The translations under genes were made by a program, and so were the position numbers. Below, piece by piece: positions 35,140-42,737 of a DNA stretch of 64,000 bases. The notes below the pieces were generated by a model. It made no database searches and was not told the origin of the DNA. It was given only the letters and a program-made list of their open reading frames with translations. This DNA is from Methylobacterium oryzihabitans (GTDB taxonomy: Bacteria > Pseudomonadota > Alphaproteobacteria > Rhizobiales > Beijerinckiaceae): positions 24,219 through 88,218 of the forward strand of contig NZ_SACP01000026.1 in the NCBI RefSeq assembly GCF_004004555.2, written 5' to 3'. Within the stretch, counting starts at the first letter, position 1; every line of letters begins with the position of its first letter.

Positions 35140-35925
35140 TCAGCCCTCCCGCGCCCGGGCGAGTTCGGCCTGGGCGCCGGTCCGCAGCAGGGCGACGTCG
35201 CTCGACAGGGTGATGAGGTCGAAGCCCTGGCGGACCAGCTCCCGGGTGCGGAGGCCGGTATGCGAGAAGATGCCGATGCGCTTGCCCGCGGCGCGGGTGC
35301 GCGCGAGGGCGTGGGCGAGGGCCTCGCGGACCTGGGTTCCCTCGGGATCGAGGCTGCCGCCCGACAGCGCGATCGACAGGTCGGACGGCCCGATGAAGAT
35401 GCCGTCGATGCCCTCGACCCCGAGGATGCCGTCGATGGCGCCGAGCGCCTCGCGGGTCTCGACCATCGCCAGGGTCAGGCAGAGGCCGTTGGCCTCCTTG
35501 AGGTAGGTCTCGGGGGCGAGCCCCGACAGCATCAGGCCGCCATGGGGGCCCCAGCTGCGCTCGCCGAGCGGCGGATACTTGGCCATGGCGGCGAAGACCC
35601 GCGCGTCCTCGACCGAGTTGACCATCGGGGCGATCACCGCCGCGGCGCCGGCGTCGAGCATGCGCGAGACGGTGGTGAAGCCGCCGACCGGAACCCGGGC
35701 GATGGTCGGCTTGCCCTGGGCGGCGATCACCGGGATCGTCCGCATGATGCTGTCGATGTCGTGCGCGCCGTGCTGCATGTCGAGGGTCACGGCGTCGAAG
35801 CCGGCCTCCGCCGCGAGCAGGCCCGCGATCGTCGGCTCGGGAATCGAGCACCAGGCCGAGATCAACGGCCGCCCCTCCCGCAGCCGCGCCGACAGCGCCG
35901 CCACCGCTCCACCCCGTTCCGCCAT
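35140..35925 (-). CDS. HpcH/HpaI aldolase family protein
   Basis: Class II, metal-dependent 2-keto-3-deoxy-acid-type aldolase; 261 aa. Motifs of the HpaI/GarL group are visible: ISAWCSIPEPTIAGLLA, the catalytic-base segment FDAVTLDMQHGAHD, VRVPVGG-like IARVPVGG, the metal-ligand Glu in AMVETREAL, and IFIGPSDLSIALG-like FIGPSDLSIALSGG. Likely reactions are reversible cleavage of 4-hydroxy-2-oxo acids to pyruvate or oxaloacetate plus an aldehyde; the true substrate is unknown. GGAGGAACGCG sits directly before the ATG. It stands alone, so no pathway context helps. Confidence 0.88.
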   Translation of the reverse strand: MAERGGAVAALSARLREGRPLISAWCSIPEPTIAGLLAAEAGFDAVTLDMQHGAHDIDSIMRTIPVIAAQGKPTIARVPVGGFTTVSRMLDAGAAAVIAPMVNSVEDARVFAAMAKYPPLGERSWGPHGGLMLSGLAPETYLKEANGLCLTLAMVETREALGAIDGILGVEGIDGIFIGPSDLSIALSGGSLDPEGTQVREALAHALARTRAAGKRIGIFSHTGLRTRELVRQGFDLITLSSDVALLRTGAQAELARAREG

Positions 35926-36269
35926 CGCGTTCCTCCATGCCGCCGCCTCTTGCGGGGCGTGCCGGTCGCCAGCTTAGAGGCGACCGGCGGGGCCAGGAAG
36001 CCCGGCGGCGCCGGGCGGTGCGGCGCCGCTTTCTTGAAACCGCCGCACTCGCCCGCCATATCCCGGCCTCATCGCCTCCCTTCGCAGCCCGGGCTGCACC
36101 GCGTCCGTCCCGTCCCGTCGCGACGGGGCTAACGCATTGTACTGATTTCGGGCTTCGGGTACTTTGCGGGCCGGCAGCCGGGATGCGCCCTGTCGAGGCG
36201 TCCCCTGCCCGACCCGGTTCCGGGTCGCCGCGCCGCGGGTCCCATACGTCGCCAGGAGCCACGGCCCCC
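35926..36269. other. Intergenic region between divergent aldolase gene and purC
   Basis: 344 bp that should contain promoters for both genes. A local dip in GC around 36133-36165 (ATTGTACTGATTTCGGG) is the most promoter-like part for purC. I find no clear -10/-35 pair, riboswitch-like stem or ORF. The bases from 36241 include the purC leader with AGGAG. Confidence 0.4.
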
Positions 36270-37064
36270 ATGGACTTTCTCAAACCACGGTACACGCCTA
36301 TGAACCGCCGCCGTCGCATCTACGAGGGCAAGGCGAAGGTCCTCTACGAGGGTCCCGAGCCCGGCACGCTCATCCAGCATTTCAAGGACGACGCGACCGC
36401 CTTCAACGCCAAGAAGCACGAGGTGATCGACGGCAAGGGCGTGCTGAACAACCGGATCTCCGAGTTCGTGTTCCAGCACCTCAACGACATCGGCGTGCCG
36501 ACGCACTTCATCCGTCGGCTGAACATGCGCGAGCAACTGATCCGCGAGGTCGAGATCATCCCGCTCGAGGTGGTGGTGCGCAACGTGGCGGCCGGTTCGC
36601 TCGCGACCCGGCTCGGCCTGGAGGAGGGCACCCAGCTCCCGCGCTCGATCATCGAGTTCTACTACAAGAACGACCAGCTCAACGACCCGATGGTGTCGGA
36701 GGAGCACATCACCGCCTTCGGCTGGGCGACGCCGCAGGAGATCGACGACATCATGGCCCTGGCGATCCGGGTCAACGACTTCCTGTCCGGGCTCTTCCTC
36801 GGCGTCGGCATCCGCCTCGTCGACTTCAAGATCGAGACCGGCCGGCTGTGGGAAGGCGACATGATGCGCATCGTCGTCGCCGACGAGATCTCCCCGGATT
36901 CCTGCCGCCTGTGGGACATCAAGAGCCAGGACAAGCTCGACAAGGACCGCTTCCGCAAGGATCTCGGCGGCCTGATCGAGGCCTACACCGAGGTCGCCCG
37001 CCGGCTCGGCATCGTCGGCGAGAACGAGAAGATCCAGACCGGCGGTCCGCGTCTGGTGCAGTGA
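36270..37064 (+). CDS. purC: Phosphoribosylaminoimidazole-succinocarboxamide synthase
   Basis: Purine-pathway enzyme joining aspartate to CAIR with ATP (SAICAR synthase); 264 aa. Motifs include RRRIYEGKAKVLYEG, HFKDDATAFN, KGVLNNRISEFVF, PLEVVVRNVAAGS, and DFKIETG with IVVADEISPDSCRLWD. The ATG at 36270 is chosen for the AGGAG 11 bases upstream; a second ATG at 36300 lies closer to the usual N-terminus but lacks a ribosome site. It is not next to purS, purQ or purL here. A terminator-like hairpin with TTTT follows. Confidence 0.95.
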   Translation: MDFLKPRYTPMNRRRRIYEGKAKVLYEGPEPGTLIQHFKDDATAFNAKKHEVIDGKGVLNNRISEFVFQHLNDIGVPTHFIRRLNMREQLIREVEIIPLEVVVRNVAAGSLATRLGLEEGTQLPRSIIEFYYKNDQLNDPMVSEEHITAFGWATPQEIDDIMALAIRVNDFLSGLFLGVGIRLVDFKIETGRLWEGDMMRIVVADEISPDSCRLWDIKSQDKLDKDRFRKDLGGLIEAYTEVARRLGIVGENEKIQTGGPRLVQ

Positions 37065-37091
37065 GCCGGACGCACGGACCGGCCGATGAAG

Positions 37092-37114
37092 CGGGGCCCT
37101 CGGGGCCCCGTTTT
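37092..37114. terminator. Terminator between convergent purC and the EamA gene
   Basis: CGGGGCC (37092-37098) pairs with GGCCCCG (37104-37110) and is followed by TTTT on the forward strand. It lies 28 bases past the purC stop and fits an intrinsic terminator for purC. Confidence 0.72.
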
Positions 37115-37155
37115 CGTGTCCGGGGTCGGGCGAATCTCGGTCAGGCGAACCGCGG

Positions 37156-38016
37156 TCAGGCGAATCTCTTGGCGCCCGCCACGCACAGCACCACGAGCCC
37201 GGCCACCGCCACCATCGCGGGGGCGACCGGCTCGCCGAGCAGCAGGGCGGCGAGCGCCAGCCCGAGGAACGGCTGGAGCAGTTGCAGCTGCCCGACCCCC
37301 GCGATGCCGCCGAGCGCCAGCCCGCGATACCAGAACACGAACCCGACCAGCATGCTGAACACCGAGACGTAGGCGAGCCCGATCCAGGCCGGCGCCGCGA
37401 CCGCCCCCCAGCCGCCGGGCCACGTCGCCAGCGCCAGCACCGCCATCGCGGGGGCAGCGAGCAGCAGCGCCCACGAGATCACCTGCCAGCCGCCGAGCCG
37501 GCGCGACAGGGCCGCACCCTCGGCGTAGCCGAGCCCGCACAGCAGAACCGCCGCCACCATCAGCAGGTCGCCGGTGAGGGCGCCGGCTCCCCCCTGCGCC
37601 AGGGCGAAGCCCGCCACGGTCAGGCTGCCGAGCCCCGAGAACAGCCAGAACGCCGGACGCGGGCGCTCGCCGCCGCGCAGCACGCCGAACACGGCCGTGG
37701 CGAGCGGCAGCAGGCCGATGAACACGATCGAATGCGCCGAGGTGATCGAGCGCAAAGCCATCGCGGTGAGCAGCGGAAAGCCGACCACCACGCCGAGCGC
37801 CACCACCGCGAGCGAGGCGAGGTCGCCCCGCGCCGGGCGGCGCTGGCGCAGGCCCCACAGCAGCAGCGCGCCGAGCGCGGCCGCGATCACCGCCCGCGCC
37901 GAGGTCAGGAACAGCGGCGAGAACCCGCCGACCGCCACCCGGGTCGCCGGCAGCGAGCCGCTGAAGATCACCACCCCGAGGAGGCCGCTGCCCCATCCGT
38001 CCGTCGCGCGCTGCAT
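37156..38016 (-). CDS. EamA/DMT-family transporter
   Basis: Inner-membrane exporter of the drug/metabolite transporter superfamily, 286 aa, with ten predicted transmembrane helices in two EamA repeats. It begins SGLLGVVIFSGSLPATRVAV, and the second half contains IGLAYVSVFSMLVGFVFWYRGLALGG with QLLQPFLGLALAALLLGEP, the typical end of the family. The ATG has a perfect GGGAGGA 6-7 bases upstream. It is divergent from a MocR-type regulator gene across 123 bp. This arrangement is common, and the regulator probably controls the exporter. The substrate (amino acid or related metabolite) is unknown. Confidence 0.9.
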   Translation of the reverse strand: MQRATDGWGSGLLGVVIFSGSLPATRVAVGGFSPLFLTSARAVIAAALGALLLWGLRQRRPARGDLASLAVVALGVVVGFPLLTAMALRSITSAHSIVFIGLLPLATAVFGVLRGGERPRPAFWLFSGLGSLTVAGFALAQGGAGALTGDLLMVAAVLLCGLGYAEGAALSRRLGGWQVISWALLLAAPAMAVLALATWPGGWGAVAAPAWIGLAYVSVFSMLVGFVFWYRGLALGGIAGVGQLQLLQPFLGLALAALLLGEPVAPAMVAVAGLVVLCVAGAKRFA

Positions 38017-38082
38017 CGAGTCCTCCCGCCGTGCCGACCCGGGATAGCCCGCCGGCGGCTGGCGGCGACAGGCACGGTCCGG

Positions 38083-38102
38083 TACGGTCGCGCCGAACCG
38101 TA
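38083..38102. promoter_or_regulatory. Candidate operator in the eamA/mocR divergent region
   Basis: TACGGT (38083-38088) and ACCGTA (38097-38102) form an inverted repeat spaced by 8 bases, and a similar ACGGT lies just upstream (CACGGTCCGG). MocR-type regulators usually bind paired short repeats in the divergent region next to their own gene. Binding is inferred from position and symmetry. Confidence 0.42.
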
Positions 38103-38139
38103 TGGGTGCCGTGACCGATACAGCGAACGGAGCCGGCCG

Positions 38140-39531
38140 ATGGGCGAGGGACCGCGCACCGCCGCGGTGATGGACACGATCCGCCGCCGCATCGGCAGCC
38201 GCGCCCTGGCGCCGGGCGACCGGCTTCCGTCGATCCGCGGGCTGGCGGCGAGCCTCGGCGTCTCGCCCTCGACCGTCGTCGAGGCCTACGACCGCCTCGC
38301 CGCCGAGGGGTTGGTGCGCTCGCGGCCGGGCTCGGGCTTCTACGCCGCCGGCCCGGTGCCGCCGCCGGGGCTCGCCGAGATCGGGCCGCGGCTCGACCGC
38401 GCCGTCGATCCGTTCTGGGTCTCGCGCCAGTCGCTCGACGCCGACGCGGCGACGCCGAAGCCCGGCTGCGGCTGGCTCCCGGCCGAGTGGATGCCGAACG
38501 CCGCCCTGCGCCGCGCCGCCCGCGGGCTCGCCCGGGCCGACGACGCGGTGCTGTCGTATTACGGCGGCACCCGAGGGCCGCTCGCCCTGCGCCGCCTGCT
38601 GGCGCGCGGATTCGCCGGCGAGGGGCTCGACATCGGCCCCGACCGGATCCTGCTCACCGGCTCGGGCACCCAGGCGATCGACCTGATCTGCCGTTTCCTG
38701 CTGCGCCCGGGCGACACGGTGCTGATCGACGACCCGGGCTACTTCAACTTCCAGGCGCTGCTGCGCGCCCACCGGGCCGAGATCGTCGGCGTGCCCTACA
38801 CCGCGTCGGGGCCCGACCCCGACCGCTTCGCCGAAGTGCTGGCGGCCCATCGCCCGCGCCTCTACCTGACCAACTCGGCGCTCCACAACCCGACCGGGGC
38901 GACGCTGTCGCCGGCGGTGGCCCACCGGCTGCTCAACGCCGCGGCGGCGCACGACGTGACGATCGTCGAGGACGACATCTTCGCCGAGTTCGAGCCCGAG
39001 CCGTCGCCGCGCCTCGCCGCCCTCGACGGGCTGGCGCGGGTGATCCGCGTCGGCAGCTTCTCCAAGACCCTCTCGGCCTCGGTGCGCTGCGGCTACGTCG
39101 CGGCGCGGGAGGACTGGATCGAGGCGCTGGTCGACCTCCAGGTCGCGACGAGCTTCGGCGGGGTCAGCCCGGTCGCCGCCGCCCTGGTCCTCGGCGCGCT
39201 CGGCGACGGCGGCTACCGCCGGCATCTCGACGCCGTGCGCCGGCGCCTCGCCCGGGCCCGGCGCGACGCCGCCGCGCGCCTCGACCCGCTCGGCATCCGG
39301 CCGTGGCTGATGCCGCGCGGCGGCTTCTACCTGTGGTGCCGCCTGCCCGGGGGCCGCGACGCCGCGAGCGTCGCCCGCGCCGCCCTGCGCGACGGCGTCG
39401 TCCTGGCGCCGGGCGACGTGTTCAGCGTGTCGCGGACCGCGGGAGGCTTCATGCGGTTCAACGTCGCCCAGATGGACGACCCGCGGGTCGTCCCGGTGCT
39501 GGAGCGGGCGCTGGCGACGGCGGGGGATTGA
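38140..39531 (+). CDS. MocR-type PLP-dependent GntR-family transcriptional regulator
   Basis: 463-aa protein fusing a winged-helix GntR DNA-binding domain (about 8-75; RLPSIRGLAASLGVSPSTVV, then YDRLAAEGLVRSRPGSGFY) with a class I aminotransferase-like domain (about 100-460). The PLP lysine is in VGSFSKTLSASVRCGY, and the substrate side shows GGTRGPLALRRLLA and NPTGATLSP. Such proteins sense PLP or an amino-acid-like ligand rather than catalyse. It is divergent from the EamA exporter gene, its likely target. The ATG at 38140 has a weak ribosome site. Confidence 0.92.
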   Translation: MGEGPRTAAVMDTIRRRIGSRALAPGDRLPSIRGLAASLGVSPSTVVEAYDRLAAEGLVRSRPGSGFYAAGPVPPPGLAEIGPRLDRAVDPFWVSRQSLDADAATPKPGCGWLPAEWMPNAALRRAARGLARADDAVLSYYGGTRGPLALRRLLARGFAGEGLDIGPDRILLTGSGTQAIDLICRFLLRPGDTVLIDDPGYFNFQALLRAHRAEIVGVPYTASGPDPDRFAEVLAAHRPRLYLTNSALHNPTGATLSPAVAHRLLNAAAAHDVTIVEDDIFAEFEPEPSPRLAALDGLARVIRVGSFSKTLSASVRCGYVAAREDWIEALVDLQVATSFGGVSPVAAALVLGALGDGGYRRHLDAVRRRLARARRDAAARLDPLGIRPWLMPRGGFYLWCRLPGGRDAASVARAALRDGVVLAPGDVFSVSRTAGGFMRFNVAQMDDPRVVPVLERALATAGD

Positions 39532-39595
39532 GCGGCGCGTCCGCTGGCTCTCCGGGAGGGCGCCGCCTATGCTGCGTCCAAACAGGGAGGAAAAC

Positions 39596-40867
39596 ATGAT
39601 GCGCAACGCCACGCGCGCGGCTTCGCTCGCGCTCGCCGCCCTGCTGTGGGCCGGCCCGGCCCCGGCCGCCGACACGACCGTGCAGGAGGGCTTCTCGACC
39701 GAGCGGCTGGCCCGCATCGGCCCGGTGATGAAGCAGGAGATCGACGTCGGCACGGTTCCGGGGGCGGTGACGCTGATCGCCCGCAACGGCAAGATCGTGC
39801 ATTTCGAGGCGCACGGCTTCCTCGACTCGGCCAAGACCAGGCCGATGCCCCGCGACGCGGTCTTTCGCGGCTTCTCGATGACCAAGCCGATCGTCTCGGT
39901 CGCGGCGATCGCCCTGATGGAGCAGGGCAAGCTCGGGCTGCGCGATCCGCTGTCGCAATACTTCCCCGAATTCAAGGACATGAAGGTCTACGGGGAGGTG
40001 CGCGACGAGCGCGGCCGCACCAGCCGGGTCGCGGTGCCGGCCAAGCGCCCGATCCTGATCTGGGACCTGATCCGCCACACCGCCGGCTTCACCTATGCCG
40101 GCTCGGCGCCGTTCCCGGAGATGAAGGAGGCCTACGAGAAGGCCGACGTCGAGAGCCTCGACAGCGACGTCTCGAACGACGAGTTCGTCAGGCGCCTCGC
40201 GGCGATCCCGCTCGCCTACGAGCCGGGCACGCGCTGGGAGTACTCGGTGGCGACCGACGTCCTCGGCCTCGTGGTCGAGAAGGTGGCGGGCAAGCGCCTC
40301 GACCTCCATCTCGAAGAGACGATCTTCAAGCCGCTCGGCATGACCGAGACGAGCTTCCAGCTCCGCCCCGATCAGGCGGCGCGCTTCGCCGACGCCTACG
40401 ATGCCGACCCGCTCAAGGCCGGGCTGTGGAAGCTCGCCCGCAGCGAGCAGGATCCGGGCAAGCGCTACGTCCATGGCGGCGCCGGCGCGGTCATCACGGC
40501 GGCCGACTACCTGCGCTTCGCCCAGATGGTGGCGAATGGCGGCGAACTCGACGGCGTGCGGATCCTGTCGCGGGAATCGGTCGAGTTCATGCTCGCCAAC
40601 CACCTCCAGGGGCTCGAGGGATCGCCGCTGCCGACGACGGGTCCGGGCTACGGCTTCGGCCTCGGCTGGGGCGTGCGGCTCGACGAGGGCGGGGCGTGGA
40701 TCCCCGGCTCGAAGGGTGACGCGATGTGGGCCGGGGCCGGCGGCACCAGCTTCACCGTCGACCGCAAGGAGGGGATCGTCGGGATCTTCCTCTCGGCCGG
40801 GCCGAGCACCCGCCAGAAGACGCGGTTCCTGTTCAAGAACCTGATCTACGGGGCGCTGGTGCAGTAG
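39596..40867 (+). CDS. Serine hydrolase of the beta-lactamase (class C/EstB-like) family
   Basis: 423-aa exported protein with a signal peptide (AASLALAALLWAGPAPAADT, cleavage near PAA-DT). The beta-lactamase-fold domain has SxxK as Ser94-Met-Thr-Lys97 (GFSMTKPIVS), a YxN-like triad tyrosine in WEYSVATDVLG, and a C-terminal GAGGTSFTVDRK that takes the place of the KTG box. These features fit family VIII esterases and D-aminopeptidase-like enzymes better than a true resistance beta-lactamase; an antibiotic role should not be assumed. AGGGAGGAAAAC precedes the ATG. It stands alone, 3 bases from the convergent glycosyltransferase stop. Confidence 0.88.
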   Translation: MMRNATRAASLALAALLWAGPAPAADTTVQEGFSTERLARIGPVMKQEIDVGTVPGAVTLIARNGKIVHFEAHGFLDSAKTRPMPRDAVFRGFSMTKPIVSVAAIALMEQGKLGLRDPLSQYFPEFKDMKVYGEVRDERGRTSRVAVPAKRPILIWDLIRHTAGFTYAGSAPFPEMKEAYEKADVESLDSDVSNDEFVRRLAAIPLAYEPGTRWEYSVATDVLGLVVEKVAGKRLDLHLEETIFKPLGMTETSFQLRPDQAARFADAYDADPLKAGLWKLARSEQDPGKRYVHGGAGAVITAADYLRFAQMVANGGELDGVRILSRESVEFMLANHLQGLEGSPLPTTGPGYGFGLGWGVRLDEGGAWIPGSKGDAMWAGAGGTSFTVDRKEGIVGIFLSAGPSTRQKTRFLFKNLIYGALVQ

Positions 40868-40870
40868 GGA

Positions 40871-42493
40871 TCAGCGCGGCGCCTGATCGACCGGTCGGCG
40901 CAGGCGCAGATAGCTGCCGAAGCGCGGATCGAAGCCGGGGCTGTACCAGGGGTCGGCGGCGAGCGCCGCCCCCCAGCGGGCGCGCAGCCGCTCCGCCTCG
41001 GCGGCGTGGCGCTGCCGCGCCGCCGGCGTCCAGCGCCGGCTCGCCGCCTCGCGGTGATGGAGCACGGCGCCCGGCACCATCAGGCTGCGGTAGCCGGCCC
41101 GGTCGAGGCGCAGGCACAGGTCGACGTCGTTGAAGTCGACCGCGAAGGCGCCGGCGTCGAAGCCTCCGACCTCCCGGAACTTTCTCGCCTCGACCACGAG
41201 GCAGGCGGCCGTCACCGCCGAGACCCGGTGCGTCGCCCGCAGGCGGTGCAGGTAGCCCGGGGCGTCGCCCGGGAAGTGGCGGTGGGCGTGATCGACGAGG
41301 CCGCCGGCGCCGAGCACGATGCCGCCGTGCTGGATCCGGCCCTCGCCGTCGAGGAGCTTCGCCCCCACCGCCCCGACCTCCGGCCGCAGCGCCTCTTCGG
41401 CCATGCGGGCGAGCCAGTCGGGATGGATCGCCTCGACGTCGTTGTTGACGAAGGCCAGCAGCCCGCCGCGGGCCTGCTCCGCCGCCCGGTTGTTCATCGC
41501 CGCGAAGTCGAACGGGCCGGGGCAGGGCACCACCCGGGCGGTGCCTTTGCGCTCCAGTTCGCGGAAATACGCCAGGGTCTCGGGCTCGCGGCTGTCGTTG
41601 TCGCAGACGAGGATCTCGCGCTCCGGCCAGTCGGTGCGGGCCGTGAGGCTGGCAAGGCAGGTGCGCAGCAGATCGATCCGGTCGCGGGTCGGCACGATCA
41701 GGCTGACCGCCGGCACCCGGACGGGGAGGGGGCGCCGCAGGGCGAGCACGCCGCCGGGACCGGCCTCGCTCGGGACTCCGGCGAGTTGCCGCCGCGCCTC
41801 GCGCAGCGCATCGGAGGCGACCGGGAGCGGCGCGTCCCAGGGGCGCCAGACCGAGAGCATGGCGGGGAGGTGACGCACCGCCCGCTCGCCCTCGGCCGCG
41901 GCGAGGCGCAGCAGCAGGCCGGCGGCTTCGAGGCCCGGCCGATCGGCCGGCACGCCGCCGAGGCGGGCGAGGGCGGCCGTCCGGAATGCCACGACCGGGC
42001 CGACATGATCGACCGCCTCGAGGAAATCCGGGTCGAACGCCGTCCGCAGCAGCGGCAGGGCCTTCCCGGCGCGGTCGAGGGCGACGGCGTCGCCGTAGAG
42101 CGCCTGCATCGCCGGCTCGGCGGCGAAGGCCGCGGCCACCCGCGCCGGCGTGCCGGGGAGCAGGGCGTGGCCCGGGCCGGTGAGAAGCACGATGCCGGCC
42201 CGGCCGGCGCCGTTGCGGCGCAGGGCCTCCGGCGTCAGGACGGCGACCTCGGGATGCGGCTCCGGGGCGGCCGCGGCGGCCGGGGCCGGGCAGCGCCAGC
42301 GCGGCGCGGCGCCGACCAGCGCGGTGGTGAGATTGTGGGCCCGCACCCGCTTGCCGGTGGCGAGCGCACGCAGGATCGCCGCCGCCTTCACGGGGTGGCT
42401 CGCCATGGTTTCGAGGGTCGCGATGGTGCCCGGCGTCTCGCTCCCGAAGCGCAGGACGTCGAAGGCCGGGTGGTCGGGGAAGACGAGGGTCAT
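40871..42493 (-). CDS. Family 2 glycosyltransferase, probably with a degenerate second domain
   Basis: 540-aa transferase that would add sugars to a surface polysaccharide or glycoprotein. The C-terminal GT2 domain (about 240-500) shows VSLIVPTRDRIDLLRTCL, the nucleotide-binding ILVCDNDSREPET, a DxD-like FVNNDVEAIHPDW and the late-loop GGFDAGAFAVDFNDVDLCLR. The first 220 residues resemble a weak GT-like region (LYGDAVALDRAGKALPL). No transmembrane segment is seen. The ATG at 42493 has no clear ribosome site. Because tex lacks one base, the frame upstream is open all the way from tex through the intervening repeat into this gene. The true gene most likely begins here. Confidence 0.85.
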   Translation of the reverse strand: MTLVFPDHPAFDVLRFGSETPGTIATLETMASHPVKAAAILRALATGKRVRAHNLTTALVGAAPRWRCPAPAAAAAPEPHPEVAVLTPEALRRNGAGRAGIVLLTGPGHALLPGTPARVAAAFAAEPAMQALYGDAVALDRAGKALPLLRTAFDPDFLEAVDHVGPVVAFRTAALARLGGVPADRPGLEAAGLLLRLAAAEGERAVRHLPAMLSVWRPWDAPLPVASDALREARRQLAGVPSEAGPGGVLALRRPLPVRVPAVSLIVPTRDRIDLLRTCLASLTARTDWPEREILVCDNDSREPETLAYFRELERKGTARVVPCPGPFDFAAMNNRAAEQARGGLLAFVNNDVEAIHPDWLARMAEEALRPEVGAVGAKLLDGEGRIQHGGIVLGAGGLVDHAHRHFPGDAPGYLHRLRATHRVSAVTAACLVVEARKFREVGGFDAGAFAVDFNDVDLCLRLDRAGYRSLMVPGAVLHHREAASRRWTPAARQRHAAEAERLRARWGAALAADPWYSPGFDPRFGSYLRLRRPVDQAPR

Positions 42494-42518
42494 TCGTCGA
42501 GGAAGGTCGCGACGGCCG

Positions 42519-42706
42519 AACCCTCCCCCCTCTGCGGGGGAGGGTGCCCGGCGGAGGCCGGGCGGGCCGGGACGAAGTCCCGCAAGAGGGGAGCGCGACG
42601 GCTCAAAACAAAGCGCCCTGCACGGCTGCCAAGCCAAATCCGGCAGCGGTGTCCCCTCTCCCGGCTCGCTTCGCTCGCCACCCTCCCCCGCAGAGGGGGG
42701 AGGGTT
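42519..42706. mobile_element. 188-bp MITE-like element with perfect 27-bp terminal inverted repeats
   Basis: Bases 42519-42545 and 42680-42706 are exact reverse complements over 27 bp (AACCCTCCCCCC... / ...GGGGGGAGGGTT). Each end is itself a palindrome of the form ACCCTCCCCC-GGGGGAGGGT. The 134-bp interior contains GGCTCGCTTCGCTCGCC and other short dyads but no ORF. A single related palindromic arm lies at 50553-50579. Such CCCTCCCC/GGGGAGGG elements recur in alphaproteobacterial genomes, as I recall, and behave like non-autonomous repeats. It separates tex from the glycosyltransferase gene. Confidence 0.75.
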
Positions 42707-42737
42707 AGAGCGTGCTGCTCTCCGCTTCCCGGCACGC

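Noticed and set aside
39596..40867. An antibiotic-resistance beta-lactamase
   Set aside because: It has SxxK but no KTG box, and the overall pattern fits family VIII esterases or peptidase-like serine hydrolases. Resistance should not be inferred.
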